DNA of 64,000 bases from the NCBI GenBank assembly GCA_964035795.1, contig OZ038322.1, forward strand, positions 15,919,447 through 15,983,446, written 5' to 3'. The stretch comes from Pterobdella sp. o SKG-2022. Taxonomy: Eukaryota; Annelida; Clitellata; Hirudinida; Piscicolidae. The notes below the pieces were generated by a model, which ran no database searches, was not told the DNA's origin, and saw only the letters and a list, made by a program, of their open reading frames with translations. The translations under genes were made by a program, and so were the position numbers. Positions within the stretch are counted from its first letter, which is position 1. Every line of letters begins with the position of its first letter. Shown here piece by piece: positions 48,901 to 63,900 of the stretch.

Positions 48901-51900
48901 GTCTCGCTTAAGCTTTGGAATCTTATTTTAATTTAAGAAATACCAAAGGTGCTTTTCTATTAGCGATCTTGCCACCACGCACCATTAAGTGGTCAGTCCT
49001 GGATTGTCGTTTAAGGAACATCTCCTCCACGAGAAAATTTAGTTAGTAGACAAATAGAAGTGAAGATTTTTTTTTCTGTAGTTTATACTTCAATAATTTT
49101 TTCACTTTACAAGTGTTCATCTACTAACAAATAACTAAAAGTTATAATGAAATAAGTTGAAGTTTGTATCCAATGTAATAATATTTGACCCCAATGTGGT
49201 CATATAACAATTTTGTACACTTTTTTAATAATTGAGGTTTTTTGTGGAAAGATTCAAAATTTTGAAAAAAAATGCAAACATTGAAATGAAAAATTATAAC
49301 TTTTTGGGGACAATAATTGATTATAATAAATCCTTTCATTCAGAAATAATTGAAGTTTATATTGCTTTCAGAGTGCGACTTTTTAGATGGCGACTGTAAA
49401 GAGCTATGTTATAAGAATCGCGAATTTCTGTATGAAGGTTGCTCTTGTTCTGCAGGAAAGGAACTGGCCTCTCACGATAATGAGTGCAAAAGTTAGTTCT
49501 ATTTTTTGACTTCTATATTTTATAAAAATTTTTGAGATAACTAAATAAAATTCTTGTCTTAGGTTCTTTGTTTATTTGGAAAACTCTATATATCATAATA
49601 GTTTAGCTGAACAAAACCAGGTTTTGTGTGGAGCAAAAACACTTTTTACAATGAGTTGGACTGTTTAGAGCGAGTTTAACTGTTTAGAATGAGTTGGACT
49701 GTTTAGAATGAGTTGGACTGTTTAGAATGAGTTGGACTGTTTAGAATGAGTTGGACTGTTTAGAATGAGTTGGACTGTTTAGAACGAGTTGAACTGTTTA
49801 GAACGAGTTGAACTGTTTAGAACGAGTTGAACTGTTTAGAACGAGTTGAACTGTTTAGAACGAGTTGAACTGTTTAGAACGAGTTGAACTGTTTAGAATG
49901 AGTTCAACTTTTTAGAATGAGTTGGTTTTTGAAACTACCTTCTGATGAGTAACCTCAAGTTTTCAAAGTTGAAAACTTTTAAATTTGAGTAAAGGCCTCA
50001 AACGCCAAAAACCATTGATTCGAAGACTAGTAATCAACGTTAATTAAAAATGAAACCATTATTTATTTTGTTAGATTTACGTTTATAAGTTCGTTTACGA
50101 GCAAAACTTGTTATTTGGGAATTTGAACGAAATAAACAAAATAAATTTAAATTTAAAAAACATTTTGTTTTCAAATAAAATTTTGAAAATCTGCATGTCT
50201 GACGATAATGATATATAAATTTCATTGAAGATAAATCCACATGTTTTTGTCCGATTTGCAATCCAAAATGTAATTGCCACTCTGGTTTTTCAGTCCTATC
50301 ACATCCTTTGTACACAACATGCATACGTAAGTTTCTTTTTAAATAAGTATAAATTTTTTAAATTATTATAATTTATTACCATTTTCTTTAATATTTAAAC
50401 TTTATAAGCTTGATTCTTACAATACGTTATATATATTATTGAAAAAAAAGCCAGGTGGTTAAGATGGCTTTTTCGATACCTGTTGTTAGATATCAAGATT
50501 TAAAGTCTGGTTAAACCTTCACTGTACTGAAGTTGGCCAGGTTTAGTTGATAGATACGCAACTAAACTGTCTTTCTATTATCCAAATACATTTGGAGCCT
50601 TATCAAAAACTTAACATAAAAGTTTTGATGCAGTGAAGCTTAAGTCTAAACTGTATAGAACCATCTAAGCTTAGATGCCTTTTGAAAGCTTAAAATTTAA
50701 GCTTAATAACATTTCAAGCTTGTACATTGATCACTTTGAAACAATACTGATACATCTAATTATTTAAACTTATTATATTAAATCACACCAAAGCTGACTC
50801 GGGGCAATGTGAATTCTTCAAGTGCTCCAGTGGCTACTGTTACGAAGATGACGAAGGCTTAGCTCATTGCGGATGTGCAAAAAAAACAATTGCTCTCGAA
50901 GACACCAAATGCGCATGTGAATAATAAATTTAAGTATGAGAAGATGTTAATTACAAACAATAATTTCAAAAGTAGCAACAGATAACAGTAATAATCTTGA
51001 AAAATATTTATAAAAAATCCAAACGACTCATAATTAACTTCTTTAAAACGTTTGCACCAGACCTTCCTGACTGCGCAAATTATCCGCTGTGTCATAATTG
51101 CAAGATAGATTTCAATGGATACATAGATTGTTCATGCCAACCCGGTTACGAATTGAGAGATAACTACGAATGTCATGGTAAGAACTTTTTAAAGAATTTA
51201 TAAGCAATTTTTTATGAGTTTCAAATACACATTATTTTTTTGAAGATGTTGATGAATGTGCCTACGTTAAACATTGCACTCAATGCACAAACTACGAGGG
51301 AACTTTTTACTGCTTATGCAATATTAGCTGTGGCAAGTATTTCGTCTGCCGAGAAAACAATCCTAAACCTGAATGTATTGACTTCTTCTATCAAAACCCT
51401 GATCCTCTTTGCCGCGGTAAATTATAAGTATTCTAGTTACTTTTAATGCTTTTTTCCAAAGCCACAATAAAATGAATATAATTTCAAAACAATGGTTAGT
51501 TTATTAAGATACGAAGCTTTTCTTTATCAACGTAACCTTTTCAAGTAAGATACTTGAAAATGTTACGTTGATAACGGAAAGCTTCGTATCTTAGTAAACT
51601 AACTAGTCTTCTGAAATTATATTCATTTAATTACTTTAAGTTTTAGTTAAAAAACAAAATTAGGTTGCAAAGAAATAAGTAAAGCCTATGATGTGGTGGA
51701 AGCCCACAACTCGGGGGTAATTTATATTGGTGAATCTTGGAAATTTCTGCTATTGCATATAGACGGTAACAAGTGGAGGAGCAAAAAAAAGCATGATGTC
51801 TTCTGGATGGTACGTTATAAAATACATTTTTTAAATTAATGTTTTACCATATTAAATTTTTCAACTCTTCAAGCCAAACATAAATATTCAAATGAAAACA

Positions 51901-54900
51901 CTTTGGAGTTTATTTAAGTGGAAGTACAAATATTCACAAATCCACTTGATAATGTCAATTTAACATGCAAAAAGCTTCATGGACTCCAAAAGTGTATCCA
52001 TTTTCAGACGAAATTAAATAATTTAAGTCTCATGTTATTCAAATTTCCCAATCAAAAAAGAATAGCTACAAAGTTATCTAAATTTTTTATTAAAAAAAAA
52101 TAAAATAAAAATCCTAGCTGGCAACAACAGACTGGGAATCAACTTACAGATCCAGACAGAGGTTTCGTCTGGATCTTACAGTCGAACCATTCAAACCCGC
52201 CAGGGAGCAATATTTTTTGAAACTTTTCGTAGATAGGGTTATTTGATTTTATAAGAGATTCGATAAAATAATATTTCAAAATATTTTTTGAATACTATAA
52301 ACGAACATGGGATACAATACAATTACGAATAAGGTTAAAGTGGCATTAACTTCAGGAGTGTCTAGGCCACATAATTATTATACAAAAAATAAATAAATAA
52401 AAAAAAATGAACCAAAAACCAAAAAACAGAAAAAATTTTTGAGTTTAAGAATGAATTAAAGTTGATTGAAAAATTCTTTTAAACAGAAAAGATATGCCTG
52501 GTTGAGCCTGAAGATTGTACCAGATAAACTTGAAGTGGAGATCAGGCCACCTTACAGCCAAAACCAAAATTTTGGTAAATATGGAAATGAATTACTATAT
52601 GTGAAATTAGAAATGAAGACTTAAACTAGTGAAACATATGAAAAAAATAACTTTTTCTAGCTTGCAACGTTCTATTAATACTTAATTCAACTTTTCAAGG
52701 TCGTTTACCAAAAAAAGAGGTGGCACATAATTTGGAGGCTAACGTTGTTTTCAACGGTAAATCTGTGAGGAATAATTTAAATGAATGGTACTGTACTACA
52801 AAAACAAATCTTTCTCGCCGCGGCAAGTCTTGTTGTTATTTCGAAAATAATTTAAACTTATGATATTTAAAAAGTTATTGTCTTAACCAAATAAGCGCAA
52901 TTGAGTGAAACTTCATGAGGTTTTTAATTATATTATACTTAAAATACAGAAATTACTGATCCGAAAAACAACAATTGTCTTCGTTACAAAATTTTCAATC
53001 CAAGATATGAATTGAAGTTTTGGGAAAAAGATTTAAATTATTTAAATCATTGGTCTTTTCAGCATTTCATCTTTTACGTTTATGTTACTTACAAGGGATA
53101 CAAGGCATCCAGTCGGGTGATATTTACTTATAAAAAACCCTCACCCGCTATTCGAATAATCTGTAAAGAAAACTGTGAAAATAGTAAAAATCAGAACTTA
53201 AAACACATTATCAAAGTAAAAACAAAACTATTTTTTTGAAATACTTCATTCGGGTTGATCTCTGTAGGTGGATTGTCTTGAGTGTGATTCAGCGTCATAC
53301 GCTTGGACGATAGGAAATAATTCTGCCGTTAGATTTCAAAGCTCAATTTTAGAAATGCAATTAAATTTTCCACCTCAAACCATAGTCACCCTGATCCAAA
53401 GTTTGTTTTAGTGAAATGTTTCAACGGGCGCTTAAAATTCATACATTTGTAATTATTTGAGTTATTTAACAGTTTACTTCAAACGGGCTCGAAGAACTAT
53501 TCCAATCAAATACCCTCTGACGATTGCGGCAAGTGTTTCTTATAACTGCAAACTTGAACCTTCATCAGGATTTGCATTTGAAACAAAGTCATTTGAGTTT
53601 CTTAAAAAATATTTTTATTATTATTCTTTTCATAAATTCACATGATTTGGTAACTGATACTTGTCTAACTACCATAAGACCAACTAGTACAGTGGCAAAC
53701 CCCTGTTGGACTCTTCATCGCCACATCATCATCAATTAACCCTTCAATTTTCAATTTATCGATTTAGCTAAACTGTAGGCATTGAAAACAAGCATAAGAA
53801 GAATATCGGCAAAAACTAAATACGTAAATATATTAGACGGACATTTTGAATGCATGAGGCAAGCAACCCCCCATTAGTGCAGTTAACCTGAAAGGATAAG
53901 AAGTTTATTTAAAACCCTACATTTTAAAGCCAGCATGTGTTGATGCGTTTTCAAAATCGAAAATCTCAGTTCTCATACAGATAAATTATAAGCTATTTAT
54001 AAAATTTAAATACCCTAGTAGATGGAAAACTTGACCACGATTAGTACTGCAGCTTAAAAACATTGATTAATTTTCTTGTTCATTGTGAAGGATATTATAC
54101 GTTAACATACAGATTTCATCTTTACTGTGCCCCTGTGAACTACTCTGTTAAAATCACCAGTGGTTACTGCCATTTGCAACCCGAAGGTCCATAACATTTG
54201 CTTTGAACAATTTAAGGCTTTTATAAAACAACTTTTTCACCAAAAATTACTAACATTATGTATTTTTTTGAACATTTTTTCTATAAATATATTCCAAACA
54301 GCTGGCTTTTTGAGGTTTCAAGGAAAAAACTTATCAGATGTAAGCCTGAGAAGCTTCAGTGCGGGAAATGCCCTAAATTCTAATGAAAAATGCCTTTTTA
54401 TGCAGACGATGTCCAATTTTGAAGACTTGCATAAAATTAAATTTATTGTTGGTAAATTATATTATAATCATGAAATTTATCTTTCGTTTAAACTCTTTTC
54501 TATTTTCATAAACAGCTTTTCAACTTGAATCTAACACAATTTTAAAAGTTCAACTACCCTTAGATTACTCGTAACATTTCATTTCGAATTTAACAGTTAT
54601 TCATAATCAAAATGAATATTTTATTTTGTATGTTAGTAAAACTTGGTCGATAAATTTTCAAGGTGAAACCTAGATACATGTATGTACCAAACTTCGTGTT
54701 TTTAAATAAAAATAGGAACTCCGGTTTGGCATCTCTTAATGATATACAAAATGCTGTAGAGTACTTAAACGAAGATGACTCTTTTGAGCGTTTGGATATC
54801 AGCTTGAAAGCCAAGGTATCTTTTCAATTATGAACCCAAACCTTGAATCAATAATTGTGAAGCTGAAATTTTTTTTTCACAATTTAATGTTTGAACTCGA

Positions 54901-57900
54901 CGTCGGTTATTTATGCAATTTTTATTTTCTGGTATCCTCATCCTTGTTTCACATTGCTTAACCAGCGGCTTCTGATCGGATCAATGCGCACACATATGCA
55001 AGCGTATAATGATCTCCTAAAATCAATAATCCTTTAATTATCAACATTAAATTTAGCGTATGTTTGGCAAAATTTGCGCTTTTTATCAGTTTGTGAAAAC
55101 TCTCACTTCTAACGTCCTTTGAGTTTGTTGATGGAAGGCAAACTTTAGACTAGTTTATTCTTTTTTATTCAATTGCTATAACTGGTTCAAAAAAATATAT
55201 TTTCAGCATAGTTGGGCTCAATATTTTCAGTATTTGGCTGTTTTAATGTTTATTACATTAAAATGGCTAAATACTGAAAAAAAAAACGAAGCGTGGCTAA
55301 GTACTAGACTGTTGATATTGTAAAAGGCCGTTCAATCTTTGTTTTTATAGTTTTTATAATTTCATTTTTTATCTATTTGAAAGTTTTTGAAATTATTTTT
55401 AATCAAATTTATTATAGCACAGGACCCAAATCTTCAAATTTTTGTTCGAGTCCTGGTTTGAGAATGAAGAAATAATACTCAGAAGTGAAATAGTTAAGAC
55501 TCTCGAGAGTCTTGTGAGCCAGCCACTTGAAATCGACCCTTTCCTCACTACACAAGTCATTTTTATCAAAGGCATAGTTAATATTTACAAATATTGGAAT
55601 TCATCTATCAGCTATCTAGATTACAAAGAAGTCAAATATGGCTATAGGTTAGATAATTTAAATAAATTGATCATTCAAAGATTAAACATTATAACTTTAA
55701 TAGAATGATCGCGAGGATACTGGCAGCTCTGCTTCACGCAACCTATCTGCAAGCTAACATGCTATTCACCGAAGATGTATGTCATTCCATCAAAATAATC
55801 AATATTTCTAAAATTGAAATGAACCATAAATAAAAAATACTTTTATTCCAGTATCAATCAAAAGAAATTATAGGAAACATCACTGATGGCCTCTATTACT
55901 ACGGTGAGGCATACACCGATTTTGCCAAAACAAGCAATCTCACCATAGAGCAGACATTAGTGTTCACATTTGCATCGCAAAAAATCTATGTGAAGGATCT
56001 GCTTAAGGATTTACACTTTGAAATTTTCACTCATAATGGCTTTTTCATGATTGACATTCCATCTGATGTGCTGATGAAAAACAACAAAACCAATATGTAT
56101 AAAGTGCAGGTTGTTTCAAATACATTTAGGTTTATTATATGAAATCAGTATTGTAAGTTTTGTCACGTTTTATTTGTATTTAATAAATTTTGTATTAAAT
56201 CACGCGTCCACCCATTTTTGCACGTTTAAAAGGATTCAAAATCACCGATATTATTGTACGTGGGATTTTAGCTAAAAATTTTGTGAAATTAATTTTGTTG
56301 AAATATTAATTTTAGGAAAAAAATACTTGCTTACATTTCATATTCATAAACTATCGGCTTTTACTAACCGCATGTAATAAACCTCAGTTTGGAAGTCGGA
56401 TAAGTAAATAATTTGAAAATAATTAATAAAAGCTTTTGAGAACATGTTTTGCTGAAAGCTTATATAACATGTACCTAACCCGGAACTTGCAAAGTTTTTA
56501 TAAAATCTGTTTTGAGTTTGAATCCAGTTAACTTGTGGCAAAAACTTTTTTTATATTGTAATATTTTATGAAAAATATTTTTTGATTTTCTTTTTTTTAA
56601 AATTTTCACTTTATGAAAATCTGTATTTCTAATTGAACTATTATTTTGAAATGTATCTTATTTTAATTTTTCACGCAGCTAGTGGTTTTCCCCTATAACC
56701 CTCTGGAACTGGAGAATAACACCCTATACATACCTACCGTGAGCATTTCAATAAAAACAGAAGACGACGAACATTTAGACTTGAATGACTTTTATCACCC
56801 AGTGAAAGTAACTCTATATTTATATTTTTATTTGAAATAAATATTTGAAAAATGTCGCTTAGATAAACATTTGTTGAAATTTCTAACAAAGATAACCATA
56901 CCAAGCGCGGCTTTGGGTAATTGGCTAAATTACAGAGAAGAGCGGACTGAGACCAACAAAACTTTGCGCTTAGAACTACCCAAAACTTACTTTCACAATA
57001 CTATCTATAAGTTTAACTTGAATTTAAACTTTTCAAATAACACTTTAAATGAACATAGAATTTATGGTTTTTTTACTGTGGCCGTGTGTAATGGAACTTT
57101 GAAGGATAGAACGGATACCGAAGACAGCAGTTTGTGTTACGAACTGATATATCGACATATCAAGTATGTTATCAATGTTATTGCTTATTTTTGATAACTT
57201 CCACTTCAAATTTTTTGCACGGAAACACAAGTTTAAACTATTTTCTCAAAACAGTTTTTACAATCAAAAAAGCATCAACCTCAACTTTATATTGCCTCCT
57301 ATGCTGACCACACAAAACTCTATGCTCACAATGCAGTTCACCTCTTTATACAGAACGAATATTTCTATCTCATTGAATTTGAAACAAGCATCTTGTCAGT
57401 ACTGGTATCACTCAGAATTTCAAAAAACAAACGTAACATCTTATGGATGCTCTGTTCGTATTAAATACGTAAAAACTAATTTCAATCGCAATTTAATTGA
57501 AACAACAACTATAAAGGTTTCATCAATAAACACCGATGATAAAAATCTTGTTTGTTTCTGTTATCATTTATCTACCTTTTCTGGAACTGTAGATGCCATT
57601 GATGCTAACACCTTTTTCGAAATTGTTGCTGTTTTTTACAACAAATCAGCTCTCATCGGAGTTTACACAATTCTTATCATTTGGATATTTTATTTCCTTT
57701 TAAGTATTTGGGCTATTTATAAAGACCATATGAAATCCATAATGGCAAGTGTTAAAATCTCCATTTGTTTCATTGATCATATAAATAGAACCTTTTTTTA
57801 TGAAAAAAATAATTGATCAAATTTTTTCTAATTAATTTCGTGATTTCAAAGGCTTTTCCAGTGGATCTGTGTGATAATTTCCCATCCTTCCAAATAGTTT

Positions 57901-60900
57901 ATTTGGTGATAGTGGAGACGGGAGTGCGACCCAATGCTGGGTGTGAGGGGAGTGCCTTCATTATGCTTTACGGTCTAATAACATTATTTGCTTATCAAAC
58001 CTACCTAAGCTTTGGTGTTTTCTAGTAACTATCAATCAATCGAATCCTTTTCATTTCACTATAAGAAAAAATAAGTTTTGATAGTTTAAAGGTTCATCTC
58101 TGGTTCAAAAATCATGTAACATAAAACATGAATTGTTTTTTTTCATCGTTGTAATATATCAAGTTTACGTTTCAAAAGTTATTTGAACAAAATTTTTCTG
58201 CTATATTAAATCTGCTATTTTGGGCTGTTATTCATCAATCATTTTCATTAAAAAAAACATACATAGTTTATTGTTTTTCTCATAGTTTAAATATTAAAAA
58301 TTAAGGAACGCTTGGAAAAAGCCTAGCGCACAAATTGAAGTGCCGGCATTACCCCGCTCTTCAAAAAGGAGAAGAAAATTTTTTTCTAATCAGAACCAGA
58401 GATCTTTTGGGCGATCTCACAAGCATCAGAATTTGGCTGACTGACAACAAAAATGATACAAACCGTATTTCATGGCTAGTATAACAAGATTATCAACATA
58501 ACTTGAAATCTTAGTAATTTTCTTATCCCAGTTTTTTATTATGCTTGCATTTCATTTTTTATAATTTTTATTATTTAAATTTTTTTTAATTTTTTATATT
58601 TTTAAATAAGTTTAAGATCACATTTATCCATTTTTTCAATAATATTTTCATTAGTCCATTTAATATAGCAATAATGGGACTAGAAATTCACAATGGCGCT
58701 TGCGTTTTTGTCGTGATTAAACCCCCCAATCACTCGTTTTCATTCAAATAATATAACTAAATTAATTTCAAAATAACTAAAAACGCCCAATAAACAAGTT
58801 TAAATGAAAACTTAACTTATTAACTTAGGTACATTGACCGAATCACGGTGTACGATTTACAAACAAAAGAAACCTACGAATTTTTATGTGACGAGTGGTT
58901 GGCGTTGAACACGAAAAACTATTTCTCCGACTTGACGTTCATGGCAGCTTCGCAAGTGTCTCTGAATGATTTCAAGCATCTTTTCACTGTGAACTTTTAT
59001 ACGTCTGTATTCATTTTAGAATTTCATCTATTGTATCACAGGAATGTTTCTAAATACAAGCCTTTTATTAATTTAATAGTTACAAAATGATCTTATGTAG
59101 CCCACAAGCAATAAAATTAAACAAAATGCTTTCCAAGCTTATTAGTTACCAAAACTTATTGATTTAATATAAAATCATCAGGGATCACATATTATCTCCA
59201 ACCCATCACAGTATTTTCGAAGACACCCACGCTTGGTTCTCTATTTTCTCATGCCCTATTCAGAGCCCATACACCCGGTTTCAACGCACAATCTCTTGTC
59301 TACTTAACACTCACATTTACCTTCTCACGACCCTCCTTCTTCAATATTATGACACTTCTAATAACAAAAATGCTAACCTGTTTGCCACAGGTCTTTGGGA
59401 AGTTATCATGAGTAAGTTCTTGGGAATGATGGTGTTGTATATGGCACTATAAGCTTTGCACTCGTAGAAAGAGCCTTAGTCTTAGTTTAATTTAGTATAA
59501 GTTGTGAGAAAATAACAAAAAGTATTTATTTACTCAATCCACAAAGCTTTTTGAAAGAAAAGCTTACATTATCGAGTGAGCTTTGTATAAGTTGATTTAA
59601 AGATTGTATTATGCTTGGCATTTGCACCAGATGAGCTTGAACAATATTGAGTTTCAAAAGTTTTCAATACGTTGTACAACTAGAATTTTGTATAGTATTT
59701 TAATTTATTTTTTGATTTAACAATGGTGAATCAATCTTAAAGCGGCACAGTTTGTAATTCAGCTTGTGTCGTTTAAAATTCAAATAGATTGTCTTCATTT
59801 GAAAAATGTTTAAAATTTTTTGATTTAAATCTCTTTTTTCATTCTTTCAACTTGAAACTTAATAGACGAACAAAGTAAAATAAAACTTGCAGCCCTTATA
59901 TTTGGTTTTTTACTTGTGCCAGTTTTTGCTTTGATCACATTTTTATTTTCTGAGTCCCGTGCTTCTCCCAGCTACCACATTCTAAGTGACTGGAATAGAA
60001 ACACCACTAGAATGCTTAGTACACCAGTAAAGAGTATTTTTTATAATTTTTTACAAATAAATAACATTGAATACTATTTTCAGAAAAAATATGTCTTCAA
60101 AGAAGAAGTAGTAGATGAAGCGGGAAATAGCTTTTGGAATCGACTCAAAATTTTTTTCAAAAGATTTAACAAAAAAAAAGATGAACTGTTTGTTTTTTTC
60201 CATTTTACTGATCCCGAATTGTTGAAAGATAATTACTTAAAAAAGCATCCACACATGAAAGACATACTTGCCTTGAAAGATGATGATGATCCTTTCGACA
60301 ACTTGAGGCAGGAAGAGAAAGTTAGAAACGTCAATTTTTCTAACATTAAGCATTACTCTGATGGAATAAATCAGTTTCAGTATCGTATCATTAATCAAAA
60401 AAAAGGGTATCTCGAGTCAAAAAAAAATGTTACAAAAGTAAAAGTGGATTTTGAAATGGGAGATCAAAATGAAAAAGATATTTTCGACAAAAAGGACGTA
60501 GCTGAAACTTATGAAACAATAATACTCAACCTCGAAAAAACAAAAAAAATCAAAGTTGAAAACGAAATTAAAAAAATAAAAACAAAACAAAAAAATAACT
60601 CAGTCAACAACAAAAACTTCAATGCATCCAACGAGGAAAACGATACAAACAAACAAGTGGCTAACATTGACATCGATGATAAAAACGATTACGAAGACTT
60701 TGAACCAAATACGGACTTAGACGAAGCTGTTGAGAAGAATGTCACAGAAGCTCTAAAGACAGGTTGTATGAACTCAATTTTCGAACTATGTGCTTTAATT
60801 AAAAACTTTTGTTTCAATCAACCGCCCTAAATAGATGATATTTAGTTCAAAAACTTCAACTTCTTTATTATATAAATAGAAGATGATATTTAAATTATTT

Positions 60901-63900
60901 TCTATGTTTTGAATGACTGTATTGAGCCTAAATGAATAAATCTTTTTATCTAATGGTAACACTTACCTCGACGCACCGGTTACAAGAGAATTTTGCTGAT
61001 TAGGATGACAGAAAAGAGATTGTTATATGATAAATTTTCCAATGTTTTAAGCAATTATGAATGTTAAAAAAATCAATTTTTTTTGTAGAAATGAAAATAA
61101 TATTAAACTAATTGAAAGCAACTATGCGAAAGATCAAATTTTGAATAAATTTATGACTTCTACCTAACTTTAAAAATCTCCCAATTATAGAAACACCAGC
61201 CAAATAACGATCCAATATAATGACATAAAAAATACTAATATAGAAATGATTCATCAGCATATAAAAAATAATTTAAAATAATATGAAACACAGAAGCGAA
61301 AAAGAAGTTGAAGAAGAAGAAGGATTACGAAGGAATGTTACCCCCATGGGTACGTTATTTGGCTTGGTTTCTGTTGATCTCAGCCAATATCGTCTGTGCC
61401 TACTTCATCATACTTTTGACTTCCTGGGTATAAAAACTTACTCCCAGTGTTCTTGTTTTTTAAACTTCATTATATCTGTCTATCTGACTTTCATTCTACT
61501 TATAGCTATAACTAAATTCTTTAAAAGATACTAACGATATGTAAAGTAGCATTAAAAAAACGTTTGAAGCAAGTAATATAAATTTCTTTCCCCCAAATGA
61601 CTCTAATTTTACAGACAACTTCAGTCGCATAGATCTAAAATGTTAAACCTAATTATTTATTAAACCTTTACAATCTCCAAAGTTTCTATCAAGGTTTGAT
61701 TTTAATCTTCATCGGTTTCAAAGAATATTTTTTCTGGCAAAGTCTTAGTCAAAAACTCTTGAACGTTGTCTATCTATGTAGATTAGTTGATCATTTTATA
61801 AATTAAAATACTTATTCTTACATCGTTTGACATAGGATTCTGCAAACATTACACTGACTTGGTACCTCAAAGTTTTTGCAACTTTTTGTGGTAATATTTT
61901 TCTGTTGGATCCAGCTTTGATCATCTTTTACGCTCTTATTGGCTCTATGGTTTCCGGAACCACGATGGTTTATCCTTACGGTAAGCTAAGTGTCATAAAA
62001 TCGGAAGCCATAATAGGTTTGTGGTGATTTGATCTTTAGTCAATTTCAGATTTCATTAAAATTTTTTTATTTATGTTTTATCATCATTTTTGTCTAATAG
62101 TATTTCTACTATAAGGTTTTTTTATTTTTTTGTTTTTTTTAATTTGGAAAGTTTTGTGTTGAAAGGCCAACAAACACAATTTGACTTAGGCCATTATACT
62201 TCAAAAAATTTTATATTACTTCATTTTCAAGACTTGAAAAACAATTACGACTTTCACATGAAGAGGGTTCTGAAGATACGACAAGACCCACACTACAACC
62301 ATGAAGCTTATCATAGGCAAAAGATGAAACATTCAAAAAAAATAAAACGGTCACAAAGACTCTTTTTCAGCATTATAGTCAATATATTTTTAGCTTTGTT
62401 TTCCTACACGCTGTGTTTCACGGCTTGGGATCCAGCAACTTATCTTACATATTCAAGCATAAAAAATATCATATTTCCACCTTATTTTGAAAAGGCAAGT
62501 TCATTTATTTAAGTCTTAAAGTTTTCACACTTGTTTTGAACTATGTTTTACATTTTTAGATTATTGAAAGAGACCATTATTATGAATGGGTGAGAGAAAC
62601 ATTAGTAGAAGAAATTTATCCAGTTTCGATCACTAATCCTGATGCTAGAGCCATGGTTTTTAGTCGAGTTCACAAGTTGGCTGATTACAAACACTTGAAT
62701 GGATATGCCATCACTTATCCATGTTTCACCAGAATCATGAATGACAAAGGTTGCCCAATAATATCAATTTTTTTTCAAGTATCTAAACTATACATATACA
62801 CACATGTTTGATGTAATTTTAGATCTATCTTTGAAGACTTGGAAGGCTTATATGTATGGTCCGGAGTGGTATACACGTCGAACTTATTGCTTGGGTTATG
62901 ACAAGAAAATTGCGTTAGCAATGGTGGATGAGATGCAAAAAACATTTTTTTTCAATGAAAAATACTATGGTGTAGGAATGACTTTTTACTTTCATATATT
63001 TAACACGGACTGCATCGTGTGGGTTTTTTCTACTGCGTTTCAAGCACCAGGAGGGGGTCTTGTGACCCAAATAAACAAAGTAAACTATCAGTTTATAACA
63101 ATCGTTCATCTTTGAAAATAACATTTTGCAACAGATATCTGTGATAAGCAAACGAACTATTCCATACCATAGGATGAGAGTTATAATATCTCTAATTATG
63201 TTTTTCCCTGCTTTTGCATTTTTTGTTTTCACGAGTATGCGTACATTCCTTTACGAAGGAGCGGGTTATTACTTTGGCAGTATTTGGAACATCATCGACA
63301 TGTTCACTTCATTCTTGGTTCTCATTCTCAACATTATTATTGTGGTTGTGCTTCCTGGAATGGAGAAGGATCTAGAAAACTTTTTCCATGACACAGGAGA
63401 TTTGCAAACCTTATTTTACATCAGTGGAGTCGATGTAAGTGTTTAGTCATCATATCATCAAAATGTAATCCATTTCTTTAAAAAAAATCGAAAAATGATA
63501 CGGGCATTCTAAATAACATCGAGTATCGAACAATTTTGATATTTTTATTTTATAAAAAATATAAGACTCTCAAGCATTAAAAGCACATCCCCCTGCTCTA
63601 GTTCTTCTGACTACGCAAGCTCTTCTGCGGCAAACCTAGTTTGCAAACTATGCGCCTTAAAAATGAATTAATAAATATAGTAATAATAATAACATAGTTT
63701 GCTACTTATTTTTTTTTTGCTTCAACTATTCACCCATATAGTACCCCCATCACTTCCTATTGAGACAAATTTTAATTAAAATGCAATTAATTTCTAGGGA
63801 ATCTACTTTCTTATGTTTTTCATCATGTTCTTGTCTTTCATCAAACTGATAGAGTCTATAAAAACACACGGATATTTTAGTAAGTTCATAACGACAACTC

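Noticed and set aside
49651..49925. CRISPR array
   Set aside because: Units are contiguous 19-bp direct repeats without spacers in an animal intron; it is a minisatellite.
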